This document shows, one piece after another, positions 16,068-25,299 of a stretch of 42,556 bases of DNA. Source of the stretch: Arthrobacter globiformis (GTDB lineage Bacteria > Actinomycetota > Actinomycetes > Actinomycetales > Micrococcaceae); assembly GCF_003261175.1 (NCBI RefSeq), contig NZ_QLNP01000097.1, forward strand, positions 1 through 42,556, given 5' to 3'. The translations under genes and the position numbers were made by a program. The notes under the pieces were generated by a model. The model worked only from the letters and a program-made list of their open reading frames with translations, did not search any database and was not told where the DNA came from. Numbering within the stretch: the stretch's first letter is position 1; the number at the start of each line of letters is the position of its first letter.

Positions 16068-17543
16068 ATCACCAAGAAAAGCCGCCCAGCGGCAACCCGC
16101 CCGGAAGACCAGCGCCTCTCGATCGGCAGCACTTTCGCCTACGGGTTCCAGCATGTCCTCACCATGTACGGCGGCATCATCGCCCCGCCCCTCATCATCG
16201 GTGCCGCGGCCGGCATGTCCTCCCAGGACATCGGCCTGCTGATTGCCGCCTGCCTCTTCGTCGGCGGACTGGCCACCATCCTGCAGACCGTCGGCATCCG
16301 CTTCTTCGGCTCCCAGCTCCCGCTGGTCCAGGGCGTCTCCTTTGCCGGCGTCTCCACGATGGTGGCGATTGTCCACGGCGGGGGCGGAATCCAGTCGGTC
16401 TTCGGTTCGGTGATCGCGGCCTCGCTGATCGGGCTGCTCATCACCCCGCTGTTCTCCAGGATCATCAAATTCTTCCCGCCGGTTGTCACCGGCACGGTGA
16501 TCACCACCATCGGCCTTACGCTGATGCCGGTGGCCGCCAACTGGGCGATGGGCGGCAACAAGACGGCCCCGAACTACGGCAGTACGGCCAACATCGGCTT
16601 GGCCGCCGCCACCATGGCGATCGTCCTGTTGCTGAGCAAGGTGGGCAACGCCGCCATCTCAAGGCTGTCCATCCTGCTCGCGATGGTTCTGGGGACCCTG
16701 ATCGCTTTCGCCTTCGGCATGGCTGACTTTTCCAAGGTGGGCACGGGCGAGATCGTCGCGTTCCCCACCCCGTTCGCCTTCGGCCCGCCAACATTCGAGA
16801 TCGCGGCGATCATCTCCATGCTCATCGTCATCCTGGTGACGCTCACCGAGACCTCCGCGGACATCATCGCCGTGGGCGAGATCGTGGGCACCAAGGTTGA
16901 CTCGAAGCGGATCGGCGACGGACTGCGGGCTGACATGCTCTCCAGCGCCATCTCCCCGCTGTTCAACTCCTTCACCCAGAGCGCGTTCGCCCAGAACGTC
17001 GGCCTCGTGGCCATCACCGGCGTCAAGAGCCGGTTCGTCGTCAGCGCCGGCGGTCTCATCCTGGTCATCCTCGGCCTGCTTCCGGTCCTTGGCCGGGTGG
17101 TCGCGGCGGTGCCGACGCCCGTCCTGGGCGGTGCCGGCGTCGTACTCTTTGGAACTGTTGCCGCCAGCGGCATCCGGACGCTCTCCAAAGTGGAGTACCG
17201 CAACAACATGAACCTGATCATCGTGGCCGCGTCCATCGGCTTCGGCATGATCCCGATCGCGGCACCGGCGTTCTACGACCAGTTCCCGTCCTGGTTCAGC
17301 ACCATCTTCCACTCCGGCATCAGCTCGGCCGCGGTCATGGCCATTCTGCTGAACCTGCTGTTCAACCACCTCAAGGCGGGCAACTCGGACAACCAGTCAG
17401 TGTTCGTGGCGGGTACCGGGCGCCTGGTCAAGGAGGAGGACCTGCACTGCCTGGCCGACGGCGACCGCTTCGAAGGCGGGAAACTGATCGACTGCGACGG
17501 CAAGGAAGTCCCCATCCAGTCGTCGTCCAAGTCAGAGCACTAA
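16062..17543 (+). CDS. NCS2-family urate/xanthine permease
   Basis: A 493-residue membrane transporter of the nucleobase-ascorbate (NAT/NCS2) branch, predicted to import urate or xanthine with protons. The family signature QNVGLVAITGVKSR is present, as are the QHVLTMYGGIIAPPLI first-helix segment and the GTVITTIGLTLMP region. About 12-14 hydrophobic helices can be seen, with a hydrophilic C-terminal tail. This differs from the AzgA-type permease at 9190, so the island has one transporter of each purine subfamily. The ATG at 16062 overlaps the stop of a seven-codon frame. It follows uricase, which suggests urate as the substrate, although xanthine and uracil are used by close relatives. A very strong hairpin ends the transcription unit. 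Confidence 0.93.
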   Translation: MNITKKSRPAATRPEDQRLSIGSTFAYGFQHVLTMYGGIIAPPLIIGAAAGMSSQDIGLLIAACLFVGGLATILQTVGIRFFGSQLPLVQGVSFAGVSTMVAIVHGGGGIQSVFGSVIAASLIGLLITPLFSRIIKFFPPVVTGTVITTIGLTLMPVAANWAMGGNKTAPNYGSTANIGLAAATMAIVLLLSKVGNAAISRLSILLAMVLGTLIAFAFGMADFSKVGTGEIVAFPTPFAFGPPTFEIAAIISMLIVILVTLTETSADIIAVGEIVGTKVDSKRIGDGLRADMLSSAISPLFNSFTQSAFAQNVGLVAITGVKSRFVVSAGGLILVILGLLPVLGRVVAAVPTPVLGGAGVVLFGTVAASGIRTLSKVEYRNNMNLIIVAASIGFGMIPIAAPAFYDQFPSWFSTIFHSGISSAAVMAILLNLLFNHLKAGNSDNQSVFVAGTGRLVKEEDLHCLADGDRFEGGKLIDCDGKEVPIQSSSKSEH

Positions 17544-17548
17544 CAAGC

Positions 17549-17607
17549 GCGAACAAGCAGGTAATGCCCTCAAATCCCGGATTTGAGGGCATTACCTGCG
17601 CGTTCGC
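17549..17607. terminator. Long perfect hairpin between convergent permease and IclR genes
   Basis: A 20-bp perfect stem (17557-17576 with 17580-17599) with a 3-base loop is extended by a 6-bp outer stem, GCGAAC/GTTCGC (17549-17554 with 17602-17607). It lies between two convergent genes and suits bidirectional termination, though no T tract follows. Confidence 0.8.
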
Positions 17608-17633
17608 ACTGTAGTGAAGGACGACGGCGGGGG

Positions 17634-18389
17634 TCAGTTTTGGTTGAGCTCGTCCGAGATTGCCTGGGCTGCTTCGCGGAGGAGCGGCACGGCGCGGTCG
17701 GCGAACGACTGGTCCACGCGGGAGACCGGCCCGGAGACGGAGATGGCGGTGGGCGTGGGGGCGTTGGGCACGGCCATGGCGAAGCAGCGCACGCCGAGCT
17801 CCTGCTCCTCCTCGTCGATCGAGTAGCCGCGTTCCCGGATCCGGTTCAGGTCTGCGATCAGGGAGTCGAAGTCGCCGATGCTCTTGGCCGTGGGCGTTGG
17901 CATGCCGGTGCGGGTCACGATGCCGCGCACCACCTCGTCGTCCAGCTGCGCCAGGATCGCCTTGCCGACGCCGGTGTCGTGCGTGTGGGCGCGGCGGCCC
18001 ACCTCGGTGAACATGCGCATCGAGTGCAGCGACGGCACCTGGGCCACGTAGATCACCATGTCCGAGTCCAGCACGGCCATGTTGGACGTCTCCCCCAACC
18101 GGTCCACGAGGGACTTCAGCTGCGGCCGCGCCAGGGCGCCAAGCTGCTTGTTGGCACCTTCGCCGAGCCGGATCAGCCGCGGGCCGAGGGCGTAGCGGCG
18201 GTTGGGCAGCTGGCGGATGTATCCCAGTGCCACGAGCGTTCGCAGCAGCCGGTGGATCGTGGGGAGAGGCAAATCTGTTGAGGAGGAGAGCTCGCTGAGC
18301 GTGACGTCGCCGCCGGCGTCGGTGATCAGTTCCAAAAGTTCAAAGACGCGCTCAACGGACTGCACGCCTCCGGAGGCCTTCTCAGCCAT
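17634..18389 (-). CDS. IclR-family transcriptional regulator (AllR-like)
   Basis: A 251-residue regulator. The N-terminal winged helix-turn-helix covers about residues 8-70 (VQSVERVFELLELI, LSELSSSTDLPLPTIHRLLRTLVALGYI in parts). The C-terminal IclR effector domain covers about 80-250 (GETSNMAVLDSDMVIYVAQV, HDTGVGKAILAQL, RERGYSIDEEEQELGVRCFA in parts, then AISVSGP). AllR, a family member, binds glyoxylate or allantoin-pathway intermediates, which fits the divergent malate synthase and ureidoglycine operon. The ATG at 18389 follows AGGAGAG by about eight bases. Its promoter region holds an inverted repeat (18403-18422) and an IclR-type motif (18426-18442), so autoregulation is likely. That it controls the whole purine island is an inference from shared motifs. 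Confidence 0.9.
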   Translation of the reverse strand: MAEKASGGVQSVERVFELLELITDAGGDVTLSELSSSTDLPLPTIHRLLRTLVALGYIRQLPNRRYALGPRLIRLGEGANKQLGALARPQLKSLVDRLGETSNMAVLDSDMVIYVAQVPSLHSMRMFTEVGRRAHTHDTGVGKAILAQLDDEVVRGIVTRTGMPTPTAKSIGDFDSLIADLNRIRERGYSIDEEEQELGVRCFAMAVPNAPTPTAISVSGPVSRVDQSFADRAVPLLREAAQAISDELNQN

Positions 18390-18402
18390 GTAGCACTCTC
18401 CT

Positions 18403-18442
18403 GTTGTCTTGAATACGACAACTCTTATCCGCATCGTGAAAA
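18403..18442. promoter_or_regulatory. Inverted repeat and operator-like motif upstream of the IclR gene
   Basis: GTTGTC-N8-GACAAC (18403-18422) lies directly upstream of the ribosome binding site of the regulator gene. TATCCGCATCGTGAAAA (18426-18442) follows and resembles the motif at 18533-18549. Both are well placed for autoregulation. Confidence 0.5.
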
Positions 18443-18506
18443 AAGTTGCTTAGACAGCCAAAGATACAGCACACCCAACCGCCACGTCGATGCAACGACC
18501 CGGGGC

Positions 18507-18549
18507 TTGTATTTCCATAAAGTAGATAATAATATCCATAATACGAAAA
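18507..18549 (+). promoter_or_regulatory. Promoter of the malic enzyme operon with overlapping operator motif
   Basis: TTGTAT (18507-18512), a 17-base spacer and TAATAT (18530-18535) form a good sigma-70-type promoter. The motif TATCCATAATACGAAAA (18533-18549) overlaps the -10 and the start point, so a bound regulator would block transcription. A weaker half-like TTTCCATAAAG lies in the spacer. Confidence 0.65.
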
Positions 18550-18601
18550 CATTGATCAGCCGAGCCCACCGCAGCGATGGGCCCAACCAGGAGGACATTC
18601 A

Positions 18602-20086
18602 ATGGCGAACCCGAACCCCGGAAACTCAATCACCCTGCGCGTGGAGGCACCGTCGAGCTTCACGGCCACCAGCGAGCTCGCAGCCGCCGTCGGCGCGGCC
18701 GGAGCGGCCATCACCGCGCTGGATGTGACCGAGTCACACCACGAGACGCTCGTTGTCGACGTCACCTGCAACACCACCGACCAGGACCACGCGGACCGTG
18801 TGAAGGATGCGCTCAACGCGCTCGACGGCGTCACCGTGCGCAACGTCTCGGACCGCACCTTCCTGATGCACCTCGGCGGCAAGCTCGAGGTGGTCCCGAA
18901 GGTGGCGCTGCGCAACCGCGACGATCTCTCCCGCGCCTACACCCCCGGCGTCGCCCGCGTCTGCCTCGCCATCGCGGAAAACCCCGACGCCGTCCGGAAC
19001 CTGACGGTCAAGCGGAACACGATCGCCGTTGTCACCGACGGTTCCGCCGTCCTGGGACTCGGCAACATCGGCCCGGCCGCCGCGCTTCCGGTCATGGAAG
19101 GCAAGGCCGCCCTCTTCAAGCAGTTCGCCAACGTCGATGCCTGGCCCGTCTGCCTGGACACCCAGGACACCGAGGAGATCATCAAAATCGTCAAGGCCCT
19201 CGCCCCCGTCTACGGCGGCGTGAACCTCGAGGACATCGCCGCGCCGCGCTGCTTCGAGATCGAGAACCGGCTCCGCGAGGAACTGGACATCCCGGTCTTC
19301 CACGACGACCAGCACGGCACCGCCATCGTCACGCTCGCCGCGCTGGTCAACGCCCTGCGGGTCGTGGGCAAGAAACTCTCCGAGGTGAAGATCGTGGTTT
19401 CCGGCGTCGGCGCCGCCGGCTCCGCGATCATCCAACTCCTCAAGGCCCAGGGCGCGCAGCACATCGTCGCCGCCGGCCGCTCCGGCGCCATCCACTCAGG
19501 CGAGAAGTACGACGACGAGCACCGCACCTGGATTGCCGCGAACACCAACGCGGAAGGCTTCGACGGAACGCTGCACGAGGCCCTCAAGGGGGCCGACGTC
19601 TTCATCGGCGTGAGCGCCCCGCACGTGATCGGCGAGGAGCAGGTTGCCTCGATGGCGGACAAAGCCATTGTCTTCGCCATGGCCAACCCGACGCCGGAAA
19701 TCGACCCGACAGTGGCCTCCAAGCACGCAGCCGTCGTCGCAACCGGCCGCAGCGACTTCCCGAACCAGATCAACAATGTCCTGGCCTTCCCGGGTTTCTT
19801 CCGCGGGCTGCTGGACGCCGGGGCATCGGACATCACGCCGGAGATGCTGGTGGCTGCCGCCGAGGCGATCGCCAACCGGGTGTCTGACGACGAGCTCAAC
19901 GCCAGCTACATCATCCCCAGCGTCTTCGACCCTCACGTGGCCGCCGACGTCGCTTCTGCGGTAGCAAACGCAGCCGCCGCGGCCCACGCCGCCGCAGGTA
20001 CTGGCATCGCGACCGCAACAGCGGAAGACTCAACAGAAGAAGCAGCTTCTGCTGCGGCAGGCACAGCAGCTCTCGCCAACGCCTGA
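18602..20086 (+). CDS. Malic enzyme (decarboxylating malate dehydrogenase) with N-terminal ACT-like domain
   Basis: A 494-residue malic enzyme that converts malate to pyruvate and CO2 with NAD(P). Residues 10-85 form an ACT-like sensing domain ([22 protein letters not shown] and the [17 protein letters not shown]-type region). The catalytic domain begins near 90. It shows [35 protein letters not shown] with a metal-binding Asp pair, and the NAD-binding [22 protein letters not shown] follows further on. Residues after about 445 are an Ala-rich, low-complexity tail. The start ATG follows AGGAGG by six bases. It is first in a four-gene operon. With malate synthase it turns glyoxylate plus acetyl-CoA into pyruvate, a logical end of ureide breakdown. 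Cofactor preference cannot be decided here. Confidence 0.93.
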   Translation: MANPNPGNSITLRVEAPSSFTATSELAAAVGAAGAAITALDVTESHHETLVVDVTCNTTDQDHADRVKDALNALDGVTVRNVSDRTFLMHLGGKLEVVPKVALRNRDDLSRAYTPGVARVCLAIAENPDAVRNLTVKRNTIAVVTDGSAVLGLGNIGPAAALPVMEGKAALFKQFANVDAWPVCLDTQDTEEIIKIVKALAPVYGGVNLEDIAAPRCFEIENRLREELDIPVFHDDQHGTAIVTLAALVNALRVVGKKLSEVKIVVSGVGAAGSAIIQLLKAQGAQHIVAAGRSGAIHSGEKYDDEHRTWIAANTNAEGFDGTLHEALKGADVFIGVSAPHVIGEEQVASMADKAIVFAMANPTPEIDPTVASKHAAVVATGRSDFPNQINNVLAFPGFFRGLLDAGASDITPEMLVAAAEAIANRVSDDELNASYIIPSVFDPHVAADVASAVANAAAAAHAAAGTGIATATAEDSTEEAASAAAGTAALANA

Positions 20087-20109
20087 ATCAGCCCTGGAAA
20101 GGACCCACA

Positions 20110-21708
<1,599 letters not shown>

Positions 21709-21711
21709 GGC

Positions 21712-22986
21712 ATGGCGGTACCCGAAACATCGCTGACTGCGGCGGACCTGGCCCGGATTGACGGGCAGCTGGCGGACACCGACCGGCTGCTCGAGCAGAA
21801 CTACCCGGGCGACGACGGCTCCCGCCAGCCCGTCCACACCGTGTACGTCCCCGCTGACCGGTTCACGCCGTCGCTCGCCGCCGACTGGGGAACCCAGGCG
21901 CTGGCGGCGGCGGCCGCCCACGGCGGGCTGGCCCGGTTGGGTGCGCTGCTGGGCCAGGACGCCGAGCTCGCCGAGGCCGTCGCTTCCAGGGTGGAAACGA
22001 AGCTGGCCAGCGAGCCGATCGAGGACCTCCGGCTCGACTTCGAGGACGGGTTCGGGGACCGGGGCGACGACGCCGAGGACGCCGCTGCCGTTGCCGCGGC
22101 GTCCGCCGTGGCCGCCGCAGTCTCGGCCGGGTCCGTGCCGCCGTTCATCGGCATCCGGTTCAAGTGCTTCGAGGCCGCCACCCGCGCCCGCGGGCTGCGC
22201 ACCCTCGACCTGTTCGTCTCCGGCCTGGCCGCCGCGGGCGAACTGCCCGAGGGCTTGGTCCTGACGCTGCCCAAGGTCACTACCGTGGCCCAGGTGCGGG
22301 CCATGGATTATGCGGTCTCCCGGCTCGAGGACATTCATTCCCTCCCCGCCGGCCGGCTCCGGTTCGAGGTGCAGGTGGAGACGCCGCAGCTCATCCTCGG
22401 CCCGGAGGGGACGTCCCCGGTGGCACAGCTGCCGCATGCCGTTCCCGGCAGGATCAGCGGCCTGCACTACGGCACGTACGATTACTCCGCTTCCCTGCAG
22501 ATCTCCGCCGAGTACCAGTCGATGGAACACCCGGTGGCCGACTTCGCCAAGGAGGTCATGCAGCTGGCCGTGGCCGGCACCGGCATCCGGCTGTCCGACG
22601 GATCCACCAACATCATTCCCGTGGGCGACAACGTGGAAAACGCGTGGCAGCTGCACGGCCGCCTGGTGCGCCGTTCCCTGGAGCGCGGCTTCTACCAGGG
22701 CTGGGACCTGCACCCGGCCCAGCTCCCCAGCAGGTTCGCGGCAACGTATGCCTTCTACCGGCAGGGCCTGCCGGCCGCGGCGGCCCGGCTGCGGAACTAC
22801 GTGGAGCAGACGGAAGGCGGCGTCATGGACGAGCCGGCCACGGCCCGCGCGCTCGCCGCGTTCGTGCTGCGCGGCGTCCAGTGCGGCGCCGTGGGGGCCG
22901 AAGAGGTCCAGGCACTCGCCGCCGTCGGGATCCCCCAGCTGACTGCCCTGGCCCACCCGCGACTGGCTACCACTTCCAACTCCTAG
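21712..22986 (+). CDS. DUF6986 / HpcH-CitE-like protein in the ureide operon
   Basis: A 424-residue protein starting three bases after malate synthase, so it is tightly co-transcribed. The body looks like a TIM-barrel lyase of the CitE/HpcH/malate synthase superfamily. LRLDFEDGFG (about 105-114) resembles the acidic LEDG motif and RFEVQVETPQLI (about 218-229) resembles the metal-binding LVETP motif. ISGLHYGTYDYS follows. I recognise it as the group annotated DUF6986, for which I know no proven reaction. Position between malate synthase and ureidoglycine aminohydrolase suggests a C-C lyase or aldolase acting on glyoxylate or a ureide-derived acid. Residues near 125-140 are Ala-rich. The fold call is an inference from two motifs. 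Confidence 0.75.
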   Translation: MAVPETSLTAADLARIDGQLADTDRLLEQNYPGDDGSRQPVHTVYVPADRFTPSLAADWGTQALAAAAAHGGLARLGALLGQDAELAEAVASRVETKLASEPIEDLRLDFEDGFGDRGDDAEDAAAVAAASAVAAAVSAGSVPPFIGIRFKCFEAATRARGLRTLDLFVSGLAAAGELPEGLVLTLPKVTTVAQVRAMDYAVSRLEDIHSLPAGRLRFEVQVETPQLILGPEGTSPVAQLPHAVPGRISGLHYGTYDYSASLQISAEYQSMEHPVADFAKEVMQLAVAGTGIRLSDGSTNIIPVGDNVENAWQLHGRLVRRSLERGFYQGWDLHPAQLPSRFAATYAFYRQGLPAAAARLRNYVEQTEGGVMDEPATARALAAFVLRGVQCGAVGAEEVQALAAVGIPQLTALAHPRLATTSNS

Positions 22987-23001
22987 GTAAGGAATCTCCC
23001 C

Positions 23002-23814
23002 ATGGGAAAGTACTACTCCCCCGAAGGCGGACTGCCGCCGCAGACCCACCTGACCACTGAGCGGGCCATCGTCACCGAGGCCTACACGGTCATTCCCAAG
23101 GGCGTCATGACCGACATCGTGACCAGCAACCTGCCGGGATTCAGCAACACCCGCTCCTGGATTATCGCGCGCCCCATTTCCGGTTTCGCCACCACATTCT
23201 CACAGCTGATTGTCGAGATCGGCCCGGGGGGCGGGGCGCCTAAGGCCGAATTCGAGGCCGGCGTCGAAGGCGTCATCTTCGTGACCCGCGGCAAGGTCAG
23301 CCTCACCCTCGACGGCGAACTGCACCAGCTGGAGGAGGGCGGCTACGCCTACCTGGCCGCCGGTGCGGAATGGGGCCTGGAGAATGTCTCCGACGACGTC
23401 GTGTCCTTCCACTGGATCCGCAAAGCCTACGAGCGGCTCGAGGGGTATGAAGCCAAGTCCTTCGTAACCAACGAGAAGGACGTGGAGCCGACGTCGATGC
23501 CGGACACCAATGACGTCTGGAAGACCACCCGCTTCACGGACTCCAGCGACCTGGCCCACGATATGCAGGTGAACATCGTGACGTTCCAGCCGGGCGGAGT
23601 AATTCCGTTCCCGGAAACCCATGTCATGGAACACGGCCTGTACGTCCTTGAGGGCAAGGCCATGTACCTGCTCAACAACGACTGGGTGGAGGTGGAGGCC
23701 GGCGACTTCATGTGGCTGCGCGCCTTCTGCCCGCAGGCCTGCTATGCCGGGGGCCCGGGCGAGTTCCGCTACCTGCTCTATAAGGACATGAACCGCCAGG
23801 TCCGCCTCACCTAG
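23002..23814 (+). CDS. allE: (S)-ureidoglycine aminohydrolase, bicupin
   Basis: A 270-residue protein with two cupin barrels, matching AllE/UGHY, which releases ammonia from (S)-ureidoglycine to give (S)-ureidoglycolate. The first barrel (about 60-130) has GGAPKAEFEAGVEGVIFV. The second (about 180-265) keeps the metal-binding set in FPETHVMEHGLYVLEGKAMY. The N-terminus MGKYYSPEGGLPPQTHLTTERA is family-like (quoted in parts). It needs Mn2+ in characterised members. It is last in the operon, 15 bases after the DUF6986 gene and before a two-tier hairpin. Allantoate amidohydrolase, which makes its substrate, is not in this window. Confidence 0.92.
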   Translation: MGKYYSPEGGLPPQTHLTTERAIVTEAYTVIPKGVMTDIVTSNLPGFSNTRSWIIARPISGFATTFSQLIVEIGPGGGAPKAEFEAGVEGVIFVTRGKVSLTLDGELHQLEEGGYAYLAAGAEWGLENVSDDVVSFHWIRKAYERLEGYEAKSFVTNEKDVEPTSMPDTNDVWKTTRFTDSSDLAHDMQVNIVTFQPGGVIPFPETHVMEHGLYVLEGKAMYLLNNDWVEVEAGDFMWLRAFCPQACYAGGPGEFRYLLYKDMNRQVRLT

Positions 23815-23838
23815 TCCCGCCACGGACCTCACTGCCGC

Positions 23839-23887
23839 CGAAATCGCCGGAAACCTGCCAGTACGCTGGAAGCTTCCGGCGATTTCG
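23839..23887. terminator. Two-tier hairpin at the end of the ureide operon
   Basis: A perfect 14-bp stem (23839-23852 with 23874-23887) encloses an inner CCAG-TACG-CTGG hairpin (23858-23869). It begins 24 bases after the ureidoglycine aminohydrolase stop. No T tract follows. Confidence 0.7.
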
Positions 23888-23953
23888 CGTTTCCGGCGTC
23901 TCCGGTTTCCGCCAACCCTTGCGTCACAACTGCACGCAGGGAAGCATGAAGGC

Positions 23954-24310
23954 ATGCTGACGATCGGAACGACTGTCCTCGGCGTCGACGACGTCGCCCG
24001 CGCCACCGCCTTCTGGTGCGACGCCCTCGGCTACATCCCGCGGGAGGACGGCGACGAGACGTGGGTGGTGCTCGTCCCGCAAAAGGGCGACGGCGCCCGG
24101 CTCGCCCTCATGCTCAGCGAGACTCCGGTGCAGTCCCATCCGCGCCTTCACCTGGACCTCTACGCCGATGACCAGGCAGCCGAGGTGGAACGGCTCGTCG
24201 AGCTCGGGGCAGCCAGGGTGGCCTGGGACTCGTATCCGGATGACCCGGATTTCATCGTGCTGGAAGACCCGGACGGAAACCGCTTCTGCGTTGTGGATGC
24301 GGCAGCTTGA
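23954..24310 (+). CDS. VOC (glyoxalase/bleomycin-resistance-like) protein
   Basis: A 118-residue protein with the paired beta-alpha-beta-beta-beta modules of the vicinal oxygen chelate superfamily. The first half shows GTTVLGVDDVARATAFWCDALGY (in parts). The second shows HPRLHLDLYADDQAAEVERLVELGA (in parts), then the closing FIVLEDPDGNRFCVVD. Members include glyoxalases, dioxygenases and resistance proteins, so no reaction can be assigned. The ATG at 23954 is taken because the family-like N-terminus MLTIGTTVLG begins there. It follows the ureide operon hairpin and precedes an SDR by 47 bases, possibly as a two-gene unit. Confidence 0.85.
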   Translation: MLTIGTTVLGVDDVARATAFWCDALGYIPREDGDETWVVLVPQKGDGARLALMLSETPVQSHPRLHLDLYADDQAAEVERLVELGAARVAWDSYPDDPDFIVLEDPDGNRFCVVDAAA

Positions 24311-24357
24311 CCCCTCGAACCTGACCTCTTAAAAAGGGACGCGCGGAAGGACGCACC

Positions 24358-25224
24358 ATGAATCTCTCGCCCGATTTCTCGCCCCGCACTGCCATCGTCA
24401 CGGGCAGCGATTCCGGGATCGGCCGCGCCACCGCGGTTGCCCTGGCCCGGGCCGGCCTGGACGTCGGCGTCACCTGGCACTCGGACCGGGACGGTGCCGA
24501 ACGGACAGCGGAGGAGGTTCGCGCCGAGGGCCGGAACGCGGTGGTCCGGCAGCTCGACACCACCGACCTCCTGGCGTGCGCCGGTGTCATCGACGGCCTG
24601 GCAGAGGACCTGGGCAGCGTCGACGTGTTCGTCAACAACTCCGGCACGGGCGACGGCACCAAGTTCCTCGAGCTGAACTATGAGACCTGGGCGAAGACCC
24701 TGGACACCAACCTCAACGGCGCCTTCCTCTGCATCCAGGCGGCAGCCCGCCGGATGGTCGACGCCGGGCGGGGCGGCCGCATCATCGCCGTCACGAGCGT
24801 CCACGAGACGCAGCCGCGGGTGGGCTCGTCGGCCTACGACGCGTCCAAGCACGGGCTGGGCGGACTCATCAAGACCATTGCGCTGGAGCTGGCCACCCAC
24901 GGCATCACGGCCAACTCAGTGGCTCCAGGCGAAATCGCGACGCCGATGACGGGCCAGACCGATGAAGACCCCCGCACCACGGACCGGCCCGGTGTTCCGC
25001 TCGGGCGGCCCGGCGATGCGCGGGAGGTGGCCGCGGTGATTGCGTTCCTTGCCTCTCCGGCGTCGAGCTATGTCACCGGGGCGTCGTGGGCGGTCGACGG
25101 CGGGATGCTCCAGATGGGGCCGCAGGCCGGCTCACATATCACCGGCCATGAGTGGCGCGAGCAGGTTCCAGCCGCCACGCGAGCCGCCGGACAGGTCCCG
25201 CAACGGAAAGCGGCTGGCGGGTGA
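24358..25224 (+). CDS. Short-chain dehydrogenase/reductase
   Basis: A 288-residue classical SDR with an N-terminal cofactor motif TGSDSGIG, the NNSG motif, and a catalytic triad placed by TSVHETQP (Ser) and YDASK (Tyr and Lys). The C-terminal part has NSVAPGEIATPM and ASWAVDGGMLQ. The Rossmann motif with acidic residues later suggests NAD(P), but the preference is not clear. A good GGAAGGA site precedes the ATG. A C-terminal extension of about 35 residues beyond the usual end is rich in Arg, Ala and Gln. The stop codon lies in the loop of a 12-bp hairpin. The substrate is unknown; relatives are annotated as glucose dehydrogenase-like or sugar/aldehyde reductases. Confidence 0.9.
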   Translation: MNLSPDFSPRTAIVTGSDSGIGRATAVALARAGLDVGVTWHSDRDGAERTAEEVRAEGRNAVVRQLDTTDLLACAGVIDGLAEDLGSVDVFVNNSGTGDGTKFLELNYETWAKTLDTNLNGAFLCIQAAARRMVDAGRGGRIIAVTSVHETQPRVGSSAYDASKHGLGGLIKTIALELATHGITANSVAPGEIATPMTGQTDEDPRTTDRPGVPLGRPGDAREVAAVIAFLASPASSYVTGASWAVDGGMLQMGPQAGSHITGHEWREQVPAATRAAGQVPQRKAAGG

Positions 25225-25240
25225 GTCGCCCGCCAGCCGC
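25210..25240. terminator. Hairpin overlapping the SDR stop codon
   Basis: A perfect 12-bp GC-rich stem (25210-25221 with 25229-25240) has the loop TGAGTCG, whose TGA is the stop codon of the SDR gene. It lies between convergent genes. Confidence 0.65.
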
Positions 25241-25299
25241 CGTCCCGGACCTCGCTGCTAAAGCCCGGTGTCTATATATCCCGGTGCCTCACTTGCCCG

